A DNA stretch of 64,000 bases, taken from contig NZ_VIGP01000002.1 of NCBI RefSeq assembly GCF_009299795.1, forward strand, positions 544,898 to 608,897. The letters run 5' to 3'. The notes below the pieces were generated by a model. It was not told the origin of the DNA. It was given only the letters and a program-made list of their open reading frames with translations, and made no database searches. The DNA comes from Brachybacterium subflavum (GTDB lineage: Bacteria > Actinomycetota > Actinomycetes > Actinomycetales > Dermabacteraceae). Shown here in pieces: positions 44,255 through 55,356 of this stretch (the first letter of the stretch is position 1; each line of letters opens with the position of its first letter). A program made the translations under genes and the position numbers.

Positions 44255-44549
44255 GGTGCCTCCCACGGATCGATGGTGCCGCTCGGCCCCGAGTGGCACG
44301 GCGTCGGCGTCGCCGTCGGGGACGGCTCCGGACGTCGGGCGCTCCTGGCATGATCGCGCATCGAGACCGGGATCGGGAGGAGTTCGACGGAGGCGGGCCG
44401 GCATCGACCGTCCGGCGTCCGGGGACCCCGACAGGGACCCAGGGCCCGAAGGCCGGGGCGCTGGCGGGGATACTGGACCCGCTGCCCTCCGATCCTCCGC
44501 ACGACCTCCTCTGCCCGTCCGATCCGCCACCACACCCTCGGGAGAAGCG
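44255..44549. promoter_or_regulatory. arcA / add divergent control region
   Basis: 295 bases between divergent genes. No gene is seen. GGATACTGG (44469-44477) contains a possible -10 for add; no matching -35 and no regulator site such as an ArgR box could be assigned. Confidence 0.35.
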
Positions 44550-45662
44550 ATGCCCGCCTCCGACGCCTCCGATCTCGACCTCCGCGCCCTGCCGAAGGCG
44601 GTCCTGCACGACCACCTCGACGGCGGCGTGCGCCCGCAGACCGTCCTCGACCTCTCCCGCGAGCTGGGCATCGAGCCGCCCGCTCCGACCGCCGAGGGCA
44701 TCGCCGACTGGTTCGCCGAGGCCGCGGACTCCGGTTCCCTCCCCCGCTACCTCGAGACCTTCTCGCGCGTGCTCGCGCTGATGCAGACCCCGGAGTCCCT
44801 GCGGCGCGTGGCCCGCGAGTTCGTGGAGGACATGGCGGCCGATGGCGTCGTCTACGCCGAGACCCGCTGGGCCCCGGAGCAGCACCTCGAGGGCGGGCTG
44901 AGCATGGAGGAGGCCGTCGAGGCGGTGCAGGCAGGCCTGGACGAGGGCACCGCGCAGGTCGAGGCGTCGGGCGCCCGGATCCTCGTCGGCCAGATCCTCT
45001 GCCAGATGCGCCAGAACGCCCCGCGGGAGGAGATCGTGGACCTCGCGATCGCGCGCCGGGGCCGCGGAGTCGTCGGCATCGACCTCGCCGGTCCCGAGGA
45101 CGGCTTCCCCGCCTCCCGCTTCCGCCCGCAGCTCGAGCGGGCCCGCGCCGCCGGCGTCCACGTGACGATCCACGCCGGGGAGGCCGCGGGCGTCGACTCG
45201 ATCGCCGACGCCCTGGACTGCGGCGCCGAGCGCCTGGGCCACGGGGTGCGCCTCATCGACGACATCGACCCGGGCGAGGTCGGTCCGACGGCCCGCCGAG
45301 TCCGCGACCACGGCGTGGTGCTCGAGGTCTGCCCGAGCTCGAACCTGCAGACCGGCGCCTTCGCCGACATGCCCTCGCATCCGGTGGACGCTCTGCGGCG
45401 CGCGGGCATGCGGGTCGCGGTGAGCTCCGACAATCGCCTCATGAGCAGGACCCGGACCAGCCGGGAGCTCGGGCGGATCGTGGACACCTTCTCCTGGGGG
45501 CTCGACGAGCTCGAGCAGTCGGCGCTCATCGGGCTGAACAACGGCTTCGCCCCCTACGAGCAGCGCCGCGCCCTGCGCGAGGAGGTCGTCGTGCCCGCCT
45601 ACCAGGCCGCACGGATCGCCGCCGGATCCCCTGCCGACGGCGGCGCCGGGCGGGCGCTCTGA
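44550..45662 (+). CDS. add: adenosine deaminase
   Basis: 370 residues. Zn-binding HxH at His20/His22 (VLHDHLDGG), then VIYAE-type [35 protein letters not shown] with the catalytic Glu, [10 protein letters not shown] and [13 protein letters not shown]. The SDN in place of SDD is the usual actinobacterial form. Deaminates adenosine to inosine. ATG at 44550 after GGAGAAG. Overlaps the next gene by one base. Confidence 0.94.
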   Translation: MPASDASDLDLRALPKAVLHDHLDGGVRPQTVLDLSRELGIEPPAPTAEGIADWFAEAADSGSLPRYLETFSRVLALMQTPESLRRVAREFVEDMAADGVVYAETRWAPEQHLEGGLSMEEAVEAVQAGLDEGTAQVEASGARILVGQILCQMRQNAPREEIVDLAIARRGRGVVGIDLAGPEDGFPASRFRPQLERARAAGVHVTIHAGEAAGVDSIADALDCGAERLGHGVRLIDDIDPGEVGPTARRVRDHGVVLEVCPSSNLQTGAFADMPSHPVDALRRAGMRVAVSSDNRLMSRTRTSRELGRIVDTFSWGLDELEQSALIGLNNGFAPYEQRRALREEVVVPAYQAARIAAGSPADGGAGRAL

Positions 45663-46381
45663 TGGCCGCGCGCCGCGGCGACTCTCGCTCCGGCGGAGCC
45701 TCGCGCTCCGGCGGGGCGGCACGTTCGTCCGACGCCGTCGCCGCGCCCCGCATCGATCCGATCGTGCTGCGGGATCTCGAGGACTCCCCCGCCGATGCCC
45801 TCGACTCCTACGCGTCCCTCGAGGGACTGCGATTCGACGGGGCTGACGTCTCCGGCCGTGACCTGCACGGACTCGCGCTCGACGAGTGCGAGCTGGTCGA
45901 TGTCATGGCGCACGAGACCGACCTGCAGGATGCCCGTCTCACCGAGGTGCGCATCGAGCGCCTGAACGCCCCCGCGCTGAAGGCGGGCCGGGCCACCCTG
46001 CACGGCGGCGAGATCACGGCCTCGCGGATCGGTGCGCTCGAACTGTTCGACGCAGACCTCGACTCGGTCGTCCTCACGGGCTGCAAGCTGGACTGGTTGA
46101 ACCTGCGCGGTGCGCACCTGGTCGACGTGGTGCTGCGTGACTGCACGCTCACGGAGCTCGACCTCGGCGAGGCCGACGCGACGCGCGTGTGCTTCGAGAA
46201 CTGCCGCGCCGAGACGGTGACCTTCACCGGCGCGCGCCTCGCGGACGTGGACCTGCGCGGCCTGGAGACGAGCGCGCTCGCGGGCTTCGGCGGCATGCGC
46301 GGCGCCGTCGTCTCCGTCGCGCAGGCGACCGCCTGGGCGGAGGACTTCGCCGCCCACCTGGGGATCCGCGTCAGCGGGTGA
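45662..46381 (+). CDS. pentapeptide-repeat protein
   Basis: 239 residues. From about residue 60, A(D/N)LxG-like five-residue steps run through FDGADVSGRDLHGLALDEC, ELFDADLDSVVLTGCKLDWLNLRGAHLVDVVLRDCTL and onward, predicting a right-handed quadrilateral beta-helix. Start shares one base with the add stop, so it is co-translated with adenosine deaminase. Role unknown; DNA-mimic gyrase protection occurs in some members but is not shown here. Confidence 0.85.
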   Translation: MAARRGDSRSGGASRSGGAARSSDAVAAPRIDPIVLRDLEDSPADALDSYASLEGLRFDGADVSGRDLHGLALDECELVDVMAHETDLQDARLTEVRIERLNAPALKAGRATLHGGEITASRIGALELFDADLDSVVLTGCKLDWLNLRGAHLVDVVLRDCTLTELDLGEADATRVCFENCRAETVTFTGARLADVDLRGLETSALAGFGGMRGAVVSVAQATAWAEDFAAHLGIRVSG

Positions 46382-46392
46382 CGGCTGACGAG

Positions 46393-46425
46393 CCGACGGC
46401 CGGCTGAATCAGCCAGCTCCGTCGG
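46393..46425. terminator. nested hairpin between convergent genes
   Basis: CCGACGG (46393-46399) pairs with CCGTCGG (46419-46425), enclosing a second short stem GGCTG/CAGCC (46402-46414). It lies between the ends of the pentapeptide-repeat gene and asd and can serve both directions. Confidence 0.6.
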
Positions 46426-46446
46426 GCCCGTCGGATATGTGGCCGA

Positions 46447-48923
<2,477 letters not shown>

Positions 48924-49396
48924 CGGGTGCGGGCTCCTTCATCTCGGTCACGGGGTCGGTCGGCGTCGGGATCGTCGGCCAGTGGTGGCCGACGGACCGT
49001 CCGATCCCGCTGAAAAGTCGGGGCGCACGTGTTCCACCAGGTCAGCGCGGGTGCGCGAGTGCGCGCTGCCGTCGGTCCGGGAGCGCGCGACCGACGGTGG
49101 GCACGGAACGCGGGCCCGCGGCGCGCGGACCCGTCGTCGATTCTACGATCCGACGGCCGACGAGGCACGGGGTCGCCCGGGGAGCGGACTGTGGGGGCGA
49201 GCTGTTGGGAACCGTGGGTCCGTCTCGAGCGGGGTGTCTCGTTGGGGTATACCGCAGTGTGACGGTGTTGCGCTGCAGAAAAGCGGTAGGGGCGGATCCG
49301 GCTTGGGTTTGCGATCGCGAAGTGGCGCATGCCTACGACAGCGCGCTGTCGGCATGAGGATCGCCAAGGTGGCCTCGGAACTGCAAACTGACTGGC
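48924..49396. promoter_or_regulatory. lysC leader and divergent spacer with hairpins
   Basis: 473 bases between lysC and a small unknown gene. Close to lysC, GTCGGCCA (48974-48981) and TGGCCGAC (48986-48993) form a perfect 8-base stem, enclosed by GGGATCG/CGATCCC (48968-49008); this may be a leader structure. The palindrome GGTATACC near 49247-49254 may contain a -10 for either strand. CGACAGCGCGCTGTCG (49336-49351) is a perfect 16-base palindrome, flanked by ATGCC/GGCAT. Confidence 0.5.
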
Positions 49397-49687
49397 ATGA
49401 AACCGATCCAAGTGCGGCTGATGAACGACTACGGCGCTGGATGGCCGCTCTGGATGGACGGCCTCACCGACGAGAGTGACTGGAACTTCTCGGCACCTCT
49501 TGGGCGCCGACTGACCGCTTGGGCAAAATTCTTCGACGCCCACTTCAGCTGGGAGCGTGGCTGGGATTCCGCCGCGGCATGTATGCAGCACCGCGCAGAG
49601 GGCGTCGCACTCCACCGAATCCTCGTGGCCGAGCTCGGATCGGGCTATGAAGTGGTCCTTGATTCCTGGGAGACGAAGACCTGCTGA
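49397..49687 (+). CDS. small unknown protein, Trp-rich
   Basis: 96 residues: KPIQVRLMNDYGAGWPLWMDG, LGRRLTAWAKFFDAHFSWERGWDS, LVAELGSGYEVVLDSWETKTC. The pattern (xVRLMxDYGxxWPLW, then a helix with W and F, then a final strand) looks like a real small globular family seen as lone genes in actinobacteria, but I cannot name it. No clear ribosome site. A 16-base palindrome lies about 45 bases upstream. G+C is lower than in the surrounding genes. Confidence 0.6.
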   Translation: MKPIQVRLMNDYGAGWPLWMDGLTDESDWNFSAPLGRRLTAWAKFFDAHFSWERGWDSAAACMQHRAEGVALHRILVAELGSGYEVVLDSWETKTC

Positions 49688-49835
49688 CATGGGCGGGGAG
49701 CCGATGACCTCGGCGGGTAGGTTCAAGTTGCTTGGACGCCATCGAATGCGAGGCCGTGATGACCCTGGCCGCGAGCCTCGCGGGCAGACCAAGCTCGTGG
49801 AAATCCCGTTGCTGCCCGGTTCTACGGTTGGCCCC

Positions 49836-50771
49836 ATGCACTCCATCGACCGCACACCGCACCTGTCGCCGTGGAACGGGACGATGGACGCCGATGGGTT
49901 GGGAATCCAGCGGGCACTGTCCGACATGTTCCCTGCCTGCACGCACCCTGGAGGGCTCGCCTGGGAGATCAGCACGGGCCAGCTTCCCGACCACAGGGTC
50001 ATCGCTCATTCCCCCACGGGAGTCACGGGATGGGCCGCGTTCTCTGCCGATGACACACGGCTCGAGTGCGCCCCCGAGGACGCCGCCACCACAGCAGCCC
50101 TCACGTCGTGGCTGTTCGACGTCGCCGCCGGCTCGCGGTTCAGCATCGCCGTTCATCACGAGCAGCATTCCCTGCAACAGGATCTGATCAGCCGTGGTTT
50201 TGTCGCGGAAGATCTTCCTCTCGCCGGTCTGAGCCATGCGGCCGAGAGCGTCGGAGCGCACGCGCCCTCCGGCTATCGCATACGCCCCCTGGAGGACGGT
50301 GAACAGGGGCGGCGCATCGAGACCCACAGGCGAGCATGGAAGCCCGCGGAGCTCCCCTTCACAGATGGCTCCGGTGGGGACATCGACCCGAATGCGGAGA
50401 GCAGGTTCAGTTCTTCGGCGCTCGAGAGCATGCAGGCCGCACCGATCTACAGGCGGGACCTGGATCTGGTGATCGAAGCGCCGGACGGGTCACTGGCCGG
50501 CTGCTGCACCGTCTGGCTGGACCCCGTGAGCGGTTGGGCAGAGCTGGAGCCGCTGGGCATCGTCCCCTCGCATCGAGGACTCGGCCTGGCGCAGACACTC
50601 GCACTGGAAGCGTGCCGCCTCACGGGCGAGCTGGGTGGGCACTCCGTGTTCATCAACTCTGCCCCGCTGCCCTACTACCGCGCCCCCTGGGACGCGTACC
50701 TCAAGGCGGGCTTCACCCCCATGAACAGAGGTACCCGGATGACACAGGCGGAAGACGGCCATTCCCACTGA
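49836..50771 (+). CDS. GNAT-family acetyltransferase
   Basis: 311 residues from ATG at 49836; TACGGT at 49822-49827 could be a -10 giving a leaderless transcript. The C-terminal half has the GNAT core: GYRIRPLEDGEQG, LAGCCTVWLDPVSGWAELEPLGIVPSHRGLGLAQTLALEACR (acetyl-CoA loop RGLGLA), and YLKAGFTPM. The N-terminal half may be a degenerate second GNAT domain. Acceptor unknown. Lies in a patch of lower G+C, possibly acquired. Confidence 0.78.
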   Translation: MHSIDRTPHLSPWNGTMDADGLGIQRALSDMFPACTHPGGLAWEISTGQLPDHRVIAHSPTGVTGWAAFSADDTRLECAPEDAATTAALTSWLFDVAAGSRFSIAVHHEQHSLQQDLISRGFVAEDLPLAGLSHAAESVGAHAPSGYRIRPLEDGEQGRRIETHRRAWKPAELPFTDGSGGDIDPNAESRFSSSALESMQAAPIYRRDLDLVIEAPDGSLAGCCTVWLDPVSGWAELEPLGIVPSHRGLGLAQTLALEACRLTGELGGHSVFINSAPLPYYRAPWDAYLKAGFTPMNRGTRMTQAEDGHSH

Positions 50772-51042
50772 CACCCGCTCCCGACTGACCTCAAACGCAC
50801 AGATGCACCCCGTTGGAATGCACCCTGGATGTCATCTACGTGGCCGCAGCTACGGCGTCACACACGGTCCACGCCAGCGAGGGACTCCTGCACAGCGCGA
50901 GACACCTCGATGGCACAGATCCGTCGCGTTGAGGTCTGCCCTGGGCAACAGTTACGCGACCGAAGTCTTCTCTGTTGCACAGGGTCCTAGACGGCGGTTC
51001 TGCGACAGATCTGCGGGTTGGGGTGTACCTCAAGTGACGCCA

Positions 51043-51210
51043 AGCGTGCCTCGTGACGCACCCTCACGCGCTCGGCGTGATGCCTTCGAGAAGCGCTGCC
51101 GCTCGAAGGTACTGAAGATCGCTTCTGACCCGACCCTCCACGCTGCGGCCCGGCACGGCCTCGACGAGGACTACTCGACCGACCAGATCGTGGGACACTT
51201 GCGCCGCTCG
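51043..51210 (+). pseudogene. IS30-type transposase relic (tentative)
   Basis: A stretch reading ARRDAFEKRCRSKVLKIASD then LHAAARHGLDEDYSTDQIVGHLRR matches the conserved middle of IS30-family transposases (RPKxxKLAxDPxL...L...WSPEQIxGxLRR). The catalytic DDE domain and N-terminal HTH are absent, and no inverted repeats are seen. It is in frame with, and directly upstream of, the PucR gene start, which explains the longer open frame there. The rest of 50772-51264 holds nothing I can support. Confidence 0.45.
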
Positions 51211-51264
51211 CCGCCGCTCGCCTCGCCCCTGCTCCGCTCCACCACCTTCCCGAGGTTCATCGCC

Positions 51265-52392
51265 ATGATCGCCCCGCGCCGCCGCGTCCTCGACGGGGTC
51301 CTCAACGCACTCGCCCGTGCCCACGAGGAGCTCGTGGACCTGACGTGCACTCGCATCCACCGCGAGCTCGCCTCCTACGCCCACGTCGACGCCTCGGCGC
51401 TGGCGGAGGCCGTGGGCAGGAATCTGCGCACGGCGCTCACGGCCCTTCGCACGTCGCAGGTGCCTGATCCCGAGGAGCTGAGCGACGCGGCGCAGACCGC
51501 CCACGAGCGGTTCCTCGCGGACATCCCCGTGGAGGAGATCGTCCGCGGCTTCCGCATCTCCATCGCCCTGATCCATGAGCGGTTCGTCGACCTCGCGATC
51601 TCGCAGCAGCTTTCGGCGGCGCAGTCGGTCGCAGGCGTCCGCGTGATGTGGGGCGTGGCCGACGCGTTCACCACCCGGATCATCACCGAATACCACGACC
51701 TGGAGATCGACCGCGCCCTCCACGACGCCCAACGCCGCATGGCGGTCGTGCGCGACCTCCTGGCCGGGGTGCCCCGGCGAGGCATGCTCGAGCCGCGCAC
51801 CGAGTACGCGGCTATCCGCTGCGCCGTGCCCGAGGGCGCGCCGGCGGAGCAGATGCGACGCCACCTGCAGCGATCCGGCTCACTGCCCGAGGCCAGGGCC
51901 CACGTGGTCACCGACGGCAGCTCCTGCTTCGGGATCGTGGCCGCTCGCCCCGCAGATCCCGGAGCGCCCGTGGGGCTGGGCCCCTTCGGACCCCCTGACC
52001 AGCTGCCGGTCTCCGACCGGACCGCGAAGGACGCGCTCCACCTCGCTCACGACCTCGGACGCGACGGGGTCCAGTCGATCGAGGACCTCGGGTGGCGGCT
52101 CGCCCTCGCCGCCCGTCCCGACGTCCGACGGCACTACGCGCAGCGCCTGCTCGACCCGATCGTCGACCAGGGCCGCTTCGGCGCCGAGGTCCTCGCCGCC
52201 GTGGACGCCTGGATCCGCTCGGGGCAGAGCATCCCGCGCACCGCCGAGCGCCTCGTCGTGCACCCCAACACGGTGCGGTACCGGCTGCGCCGGTTCGAAG
52301 CGCTCACGGGCGCGGATCTCGCGGACCCCGACGACGTGACCGGCGCCCGATGCGCCATCGAGCTCGGCAGCCCGGACGTGCCCTCGTTGTAG
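51265..52392 (+). CDS. PucR/CdaR-type regulator
   Basis: 375 residues from ATG at 51265. N-terminal helical RsbRD-like sensor part (LVDLTCTRIHRELASYAHVD, RFLADIPVEEIVRGFRISIALIHERF), central linker, and C-terminal PucR HTH with SIPRTAERLVVHPNTVRYRLRRFEALTGADL. Regulators of this type often control catabolic operons for amines and acids; here it precedes the CoA-transferase genes by 164 bases and probably activates them or the opposite-strand carnitine genes. Confidence 0.85.
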   Translation: MIAPRRRVLDGVLNALARAHEELVDLTCTRIHRELASYAHVDASALAEAVGRNLRTALTALRTSQVPDPEELSDAAQTAHERFLADIPVEEIVRGFRISIALIHERFVDLAISQQLSAAQSVAGVRVMWGVADAFTTRIITEYHDLEIDRALHDAQRRMAVVRDLLAGVPRRGMLEPRTEYAAIRCAVPEGAPAEQMRRHLQRSGSLPEARAHVVTDGSSCFGIVAARPADPGAPVGLGPFGPPDQLPVSDRTAKDALHLAHDLGRDGVQSIEDLGWRLALAARPDVRRHYAQRLLDPIVDQGRFGAEVLAAVDAWIRSGQSIPRTAERLVVHPNTVRYRLRRFEALTGADLADPDDVTGARCAIELGSPDVPSL

Positions 52393-52556
52393 ATCCGCAC
52401 AAACCCGACCGCTCCAGCGTTGTCCGCTCGTGCGTGGCGGTCCGGCCCCCGCAGCTCCTAGGCTCGAGGACGACCCGTCTCCCGTGCGCGGCGACCGCCG
52501 CGAGCGACCTCGGAGGATCGGGGCGTCCGCGCGACGATCATGCGGGAGGAACAACG

Positions 52557-53273
52557 GTGTCCAAGGTCTCGGACGACGTGTCGGAGCAGCTCCGGAGCGT
52601 CCTGCGCGATGGGATGACCATCGCGGTGGGCGGATTCGGTCTGTGCGGCATCCCCACCGACCTCATCAGAATCGTGCGCGAGACCGGGGTCCGGGACCTC
52701 ACTGTCGCCTCGAACAACCTGGGGGTGGACGGCAAGGGCCTGGGGCTCCTGTTGGAGAACGGCCAGATCAGCAAGGTCCTCGCGAGCTACGTGGGCGAGA
52801 ACGCCCTGTTCATGCGCCGGTACATCGACCGCGAACTCGACGTCGAGTTCGTCCCTCAGGGCACGCTCGCCGAGCGCATGCGCGCGGGCGGCAGCGGGAT
52901 CCCTGCCTTCTTCACGCCCACGGGCGTCGGCACCGAGGTTGCCGAGGGCAAGCCGACCGCTGAGTTCGACGGCCGTACCCATGTTCTCGAGCGCGCCATC
53001 GTCGCCGACCTCGGCCTGGTCCACGCGCATACCGCGGATACGGACGGCAACCTCCGCTACCGCCTCACCGCGCGCAACTTCAACCCCCTTGCTGCCATGT
53101 GCGGGCGCACGACCTTCGCGCAGGCGGAGAACATCGTTGGGACCGGCGCGCTCGCCCCCGACGACATCCACACCCCCGGCGTCTTCGTCCACCACGTCTC
53201 GCAGGCGGTGAGCCCGACGGAGATCGAGCACCGCACTGTGCGACCCCGAACCGACGAGCAGGAGACGGCCTGA
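52557..53273 (+). CDS. scoA: 3-oxoacid CoA-transferase subunit A
   Basis: 238 residues from GTG at 52557 after GGGAGG. Signature [47 protein letters not shown], and [23 protein letters not shown]. Together with subunit B it transfers CoA from succinyl-CoA to acetoacetate (or an analogous 3-oxoacid). The acetoacetate source would be the dehydrocarnitine-cleaving enzyme encoded at 62247-63131. Confidence 0.93.
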   Translation: MSKVSDDVSEQLRSVLRDGMTIAVGGFGLCGIPTDLIRIVRETGVRDLTVASNNLGVDGKGLGLLLENGQISKVLASYVGENALFMRRYIDRELDVEFVPQGTLAERMRAGGSGIPAFFTPTGVGTEVAEGKPTAEFDGRTHVLERAIVADLGLVHAHTADTDGNLRYRLTARNFNPLAAMCGRTTFAQAENIVGTGALAPDDIHTPGVFVHHVSQAVSPTEIEHRTVRPRTDEQETA

Positions 53274-53274
53274 G

Positions 53275-53913
53275 ATGACCTGGACCCGAGACGAGATGGC
53301 CGCGATCGCCGCGTCCGAGCTGTACGACGGCGACTGCGTGAACCTGGGCATCGGGATGCCGACTCTCGTGGCGAACAACCTGCCCGAGGGCGTCGACATC
53401 GTCCTCCAGAGCGAGAACGGCGTGCTGGGGATGGGCCCCTTCCCCTATGACGGCGAGGAGGACCCGGATCTCATCAACGCCGGGAAACAGACCATCACCC
53501 TGCGCCGCGGCGCCTCGATCTTCGACTCCTCCACCTCCTTCGCGATGATCCGCGGCGGCAAGATGACCACGGCCATCCTCGGCGCCATGCAGGTCACGGG
53601 CGACGGCGACATCGCGAACTGGCAGATCCCCGGCAAGCTCGTCAAGGGCATGGGCGGGGCCATGGACCTGGTCGCCGGCGCGCGCCGCGTGATCGTGATG
53701 ATGCAGCACACCGCGAAGGACGGCAGCCCGAAGATCCTCCGCGAGTGCACGCTGCCTCGCACCGGCGTGGGCGTCGTCAACCGGATCATCACCGACCGCG
53801 CGGTGCTCGACGTCCGGGAGGACGGCCTGGTGCTCTCGGCCATGGCTCCCGGCGTCACCGTCGAGGAGCTGCGCGAGGCCACCGAGCCGGGCTTCACCCT
53901 CGCCCTCGACTGA
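53275..53913 (+). CDS. scoB: 3-oxoacid CoA-transferase subunit B
   Basis: 212 residues. Catalytic Glu47 in [14 protein letters not shown], plus [21 protein letters not shown] and [27 protein letters not shown] at 53275 follows the scoA stop by one base. The frame after its stop runs into a broken thiolase. Confidence 0.94.
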   Translation: MTWTRDEMAAIAASELYDGDCVNLGIGMPTLVANNLPEGVDIVLQSENGVLGMGPFPYDGEEDPDLINAGKQTITLRRGASIFDSSTSFAMIRGGKMTTAILGAMQVTGDGDIANWQIPGKLVKGMGGAMDLVAGARRVIVMMQHTAKDGSPKILRECTLPRTGVGVVNRIITDRAVLDVREDGLVLSAMAPGVTVEELREATEPGFTLALD

Positions 53914-53919
53914 CCCTCC

Positions 53920-54243
53920 CGGCGGGACGAGTGGATCGTCGGCTGCGTCGGCTCGACCGGCCGGGAGGCCTACATCTCCCGGCGCGTCAGCCTCGGGGCC
54001 GGCGCGCGCGAGAGCTCCACGCCCCTGATCGTCAACCGAGTGTGCGGCTCCGGGATGCAGGCGATCGCGCTCGGCGCAGGGGAACTGCTCGTCGGCGAGT
54101 CGGACGTCGTCGTCGCGGGCGGCACCGAGAACATGTCCGCCCGACCCTTCCTCGACTTCTCGGCCCGTGCGGGCACGCTGGGGCTCGCGACCATGTGCAA
54201 CGGCTGCGGCCAGGCGGTCGCGAGCCTGTGGCGCGCGCTCTGA
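53920..54243 (+). pseudogene. thiolase (acetyl-CoA acetyltransferase) remnant
   Basis: Directly after scoB an open frame without its own start reads DEWIVGCVGSTGREAYISRR, then STPLIVNRVCGSGMQAIALG with the nucleophilic cysteine, then DVVVAGGTENMSARP. It then jumps to LGLATMCNGCGQAVASLWRA and stops; the last part is the C-terminal CxGxG active-site motif of thiolases. About 45 N-terminal and roughly 250 central residues are missing, including the catalytic His. It was the third gene of a scoA-scoB-thiolase operon and cannot be functional. Confidence 0.85.
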
Positions 54244-54266
54244 TCCGCGCGGACCAGTCCTGAGAC

Positions 54267-55334
54267 CTACCGGCGCGGGCCGGCCGCATGCGCGGCCGCG
54301 AACACCCCGGCCTCCGCGAGCGTCTCGTTCGCCGCGTCGAGGATGCGCCCGAAGTGCAGGTACGAGTGCAGGATGCCGGGCGCTTCGCGGTAGTCGTAGG
54401 GGACGCCGCCGCGGCGCAGGAGCTCGGCGAAAGCACGACTGTCGTCGGCGAGAGGATCCAGGGCCGCCGACCGCACGAGGACCGGCGGCAGGCCGGACAG
54501 GTCCGCCGTGATCGCACGCGCCCAGGGCGCGTCCGCGTCGGCGGGGTCCGCGTAGAGGGCATCATCGGTGAAGGCGGAGAGCTCCTCCATCGCCATCCCG
54601 TCCCAGTCCCCGCCCCAGAGGCGGCGCGAGGCCGAGTCCGCGAGGCCGAAGCCGCCGTAGAACAGCAGCAGCGAGCGCAGCCGGTCGAAGACCTCGGGGC
54701 CCGTGACGGCGCCGTCGGCGAGGCCGCAGACCTGGTCGTCCCGCAGCATGAGGGCCGCCCCGATGGAGAGCCCCGCGCCCGCGGAGTCGCCGGCGAGGGC
54801 GAGCCGGCGCGGGTCGATCCCCCACTCCTCGCCGTGCACGGTGAGATGGGCGGCGACCCCGGCGGTCTCGTGCATGGCCTGCGGGTGCTTCGCCTCGGGC
54901 GAGAGCGAGTAGTCGACGGCCACCACCACCGCGCCGCTGTGGTGGGCGAGCATCCGGTGGATGCGGTCGTGCGTGTCGAGGTCCCCGAGGGTGAACCCGC
55001 CGCCGTGGAGGAAGATGATCGCGGGCGCGCCCGTGCGGGCGGCGTTCGTCGGGCGGTGGCACCGCACCGGGACCTCGGCCCCGGCGACGGGGAGCACGAC
55101 ATCCCGCGTGGAGGCCATCGCCGGGCCGCCGACGTTCCAGAAGGCCCGTTCCGCCCGGTAGTCCGCGCGCGCCGCCTCGAGCGGGTCCTCGGGCAGGCTC
55201 AGCTCGGCGCGCCGGCGGGCCTCGTCCGCGTACTGGTGCTCGAGCACCCGCCGCATCTGGGGGCTCAGCGCCTCGAGCAGGTGATCGGGCAGGTCCTCGA
55301 CCCGCTGCGCCGGGCTGGTGTGTCCGTCGGTCAT
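54267..55334 (-). CDS. alpha/beta hydrolase, HSL/GDSAG esterase family
   Basis: 355 residues. Oxyanion-hole motif IIFLHGGGFTLGDLDTHD, nucleophile LALAGDSAGAGLSIGAAL, acid in LVRSAALDPLADDSRAF and His in APGILHSYLHFG. An N-terminal cap of about 70 residues is typical. Last gene of the long leftward operon, 22 bases after the ABC ATPase. An acylcarnitine or choline-ester hydrolase would fit the pathway (inference). Confidence 0.87.
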   Translation of the reverse strand: MTDGHTSPAQRVEDLPDHLLEALSPQMRRVLEHQYADEARRRAELSLPEDPLEAARADYRAERAFWNVGGPAMASTRDVVLPVAGAEVPVRCHRPTNAARTGAPAIIFLHGGGFTLGDLDTHDRIHRMLAHHSGAVVVAVDYSLSPEAKHPQAMHETAGVAAHLTVHGEEWGIDPRRLALAGDSAGAGLSIGAALMLRDDQVCGLADGAVTGPEVFDRLRSLLLFYGGFGLADSASRRLWGGDWDGMAMEELSAFTDDALYADPADADAPWARAITADLSGLPPVLVRSAALDPLADDSRAFAELLRRGGVPYDYREAPGILHSYLHFGRILDAANETLAEAGVFAAAHAAGPRR

Positions 55335-55356
55335 GGAGACTCCTCGTCCTTCCTGC

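Noticed and set aside
48968-49008. Lysine riboswitch upstream of lysC
   Set aside because: Too short and lacks the five-helix lysine aptamer layout; only simple hairpins are seen.
50803-51264. N-terminal extension of the PucR regulator by 154 residues
   Set aside because: It has no sensor domain, contains a transposase-like segment, and the known RsbRD-like part begins only after 51265.
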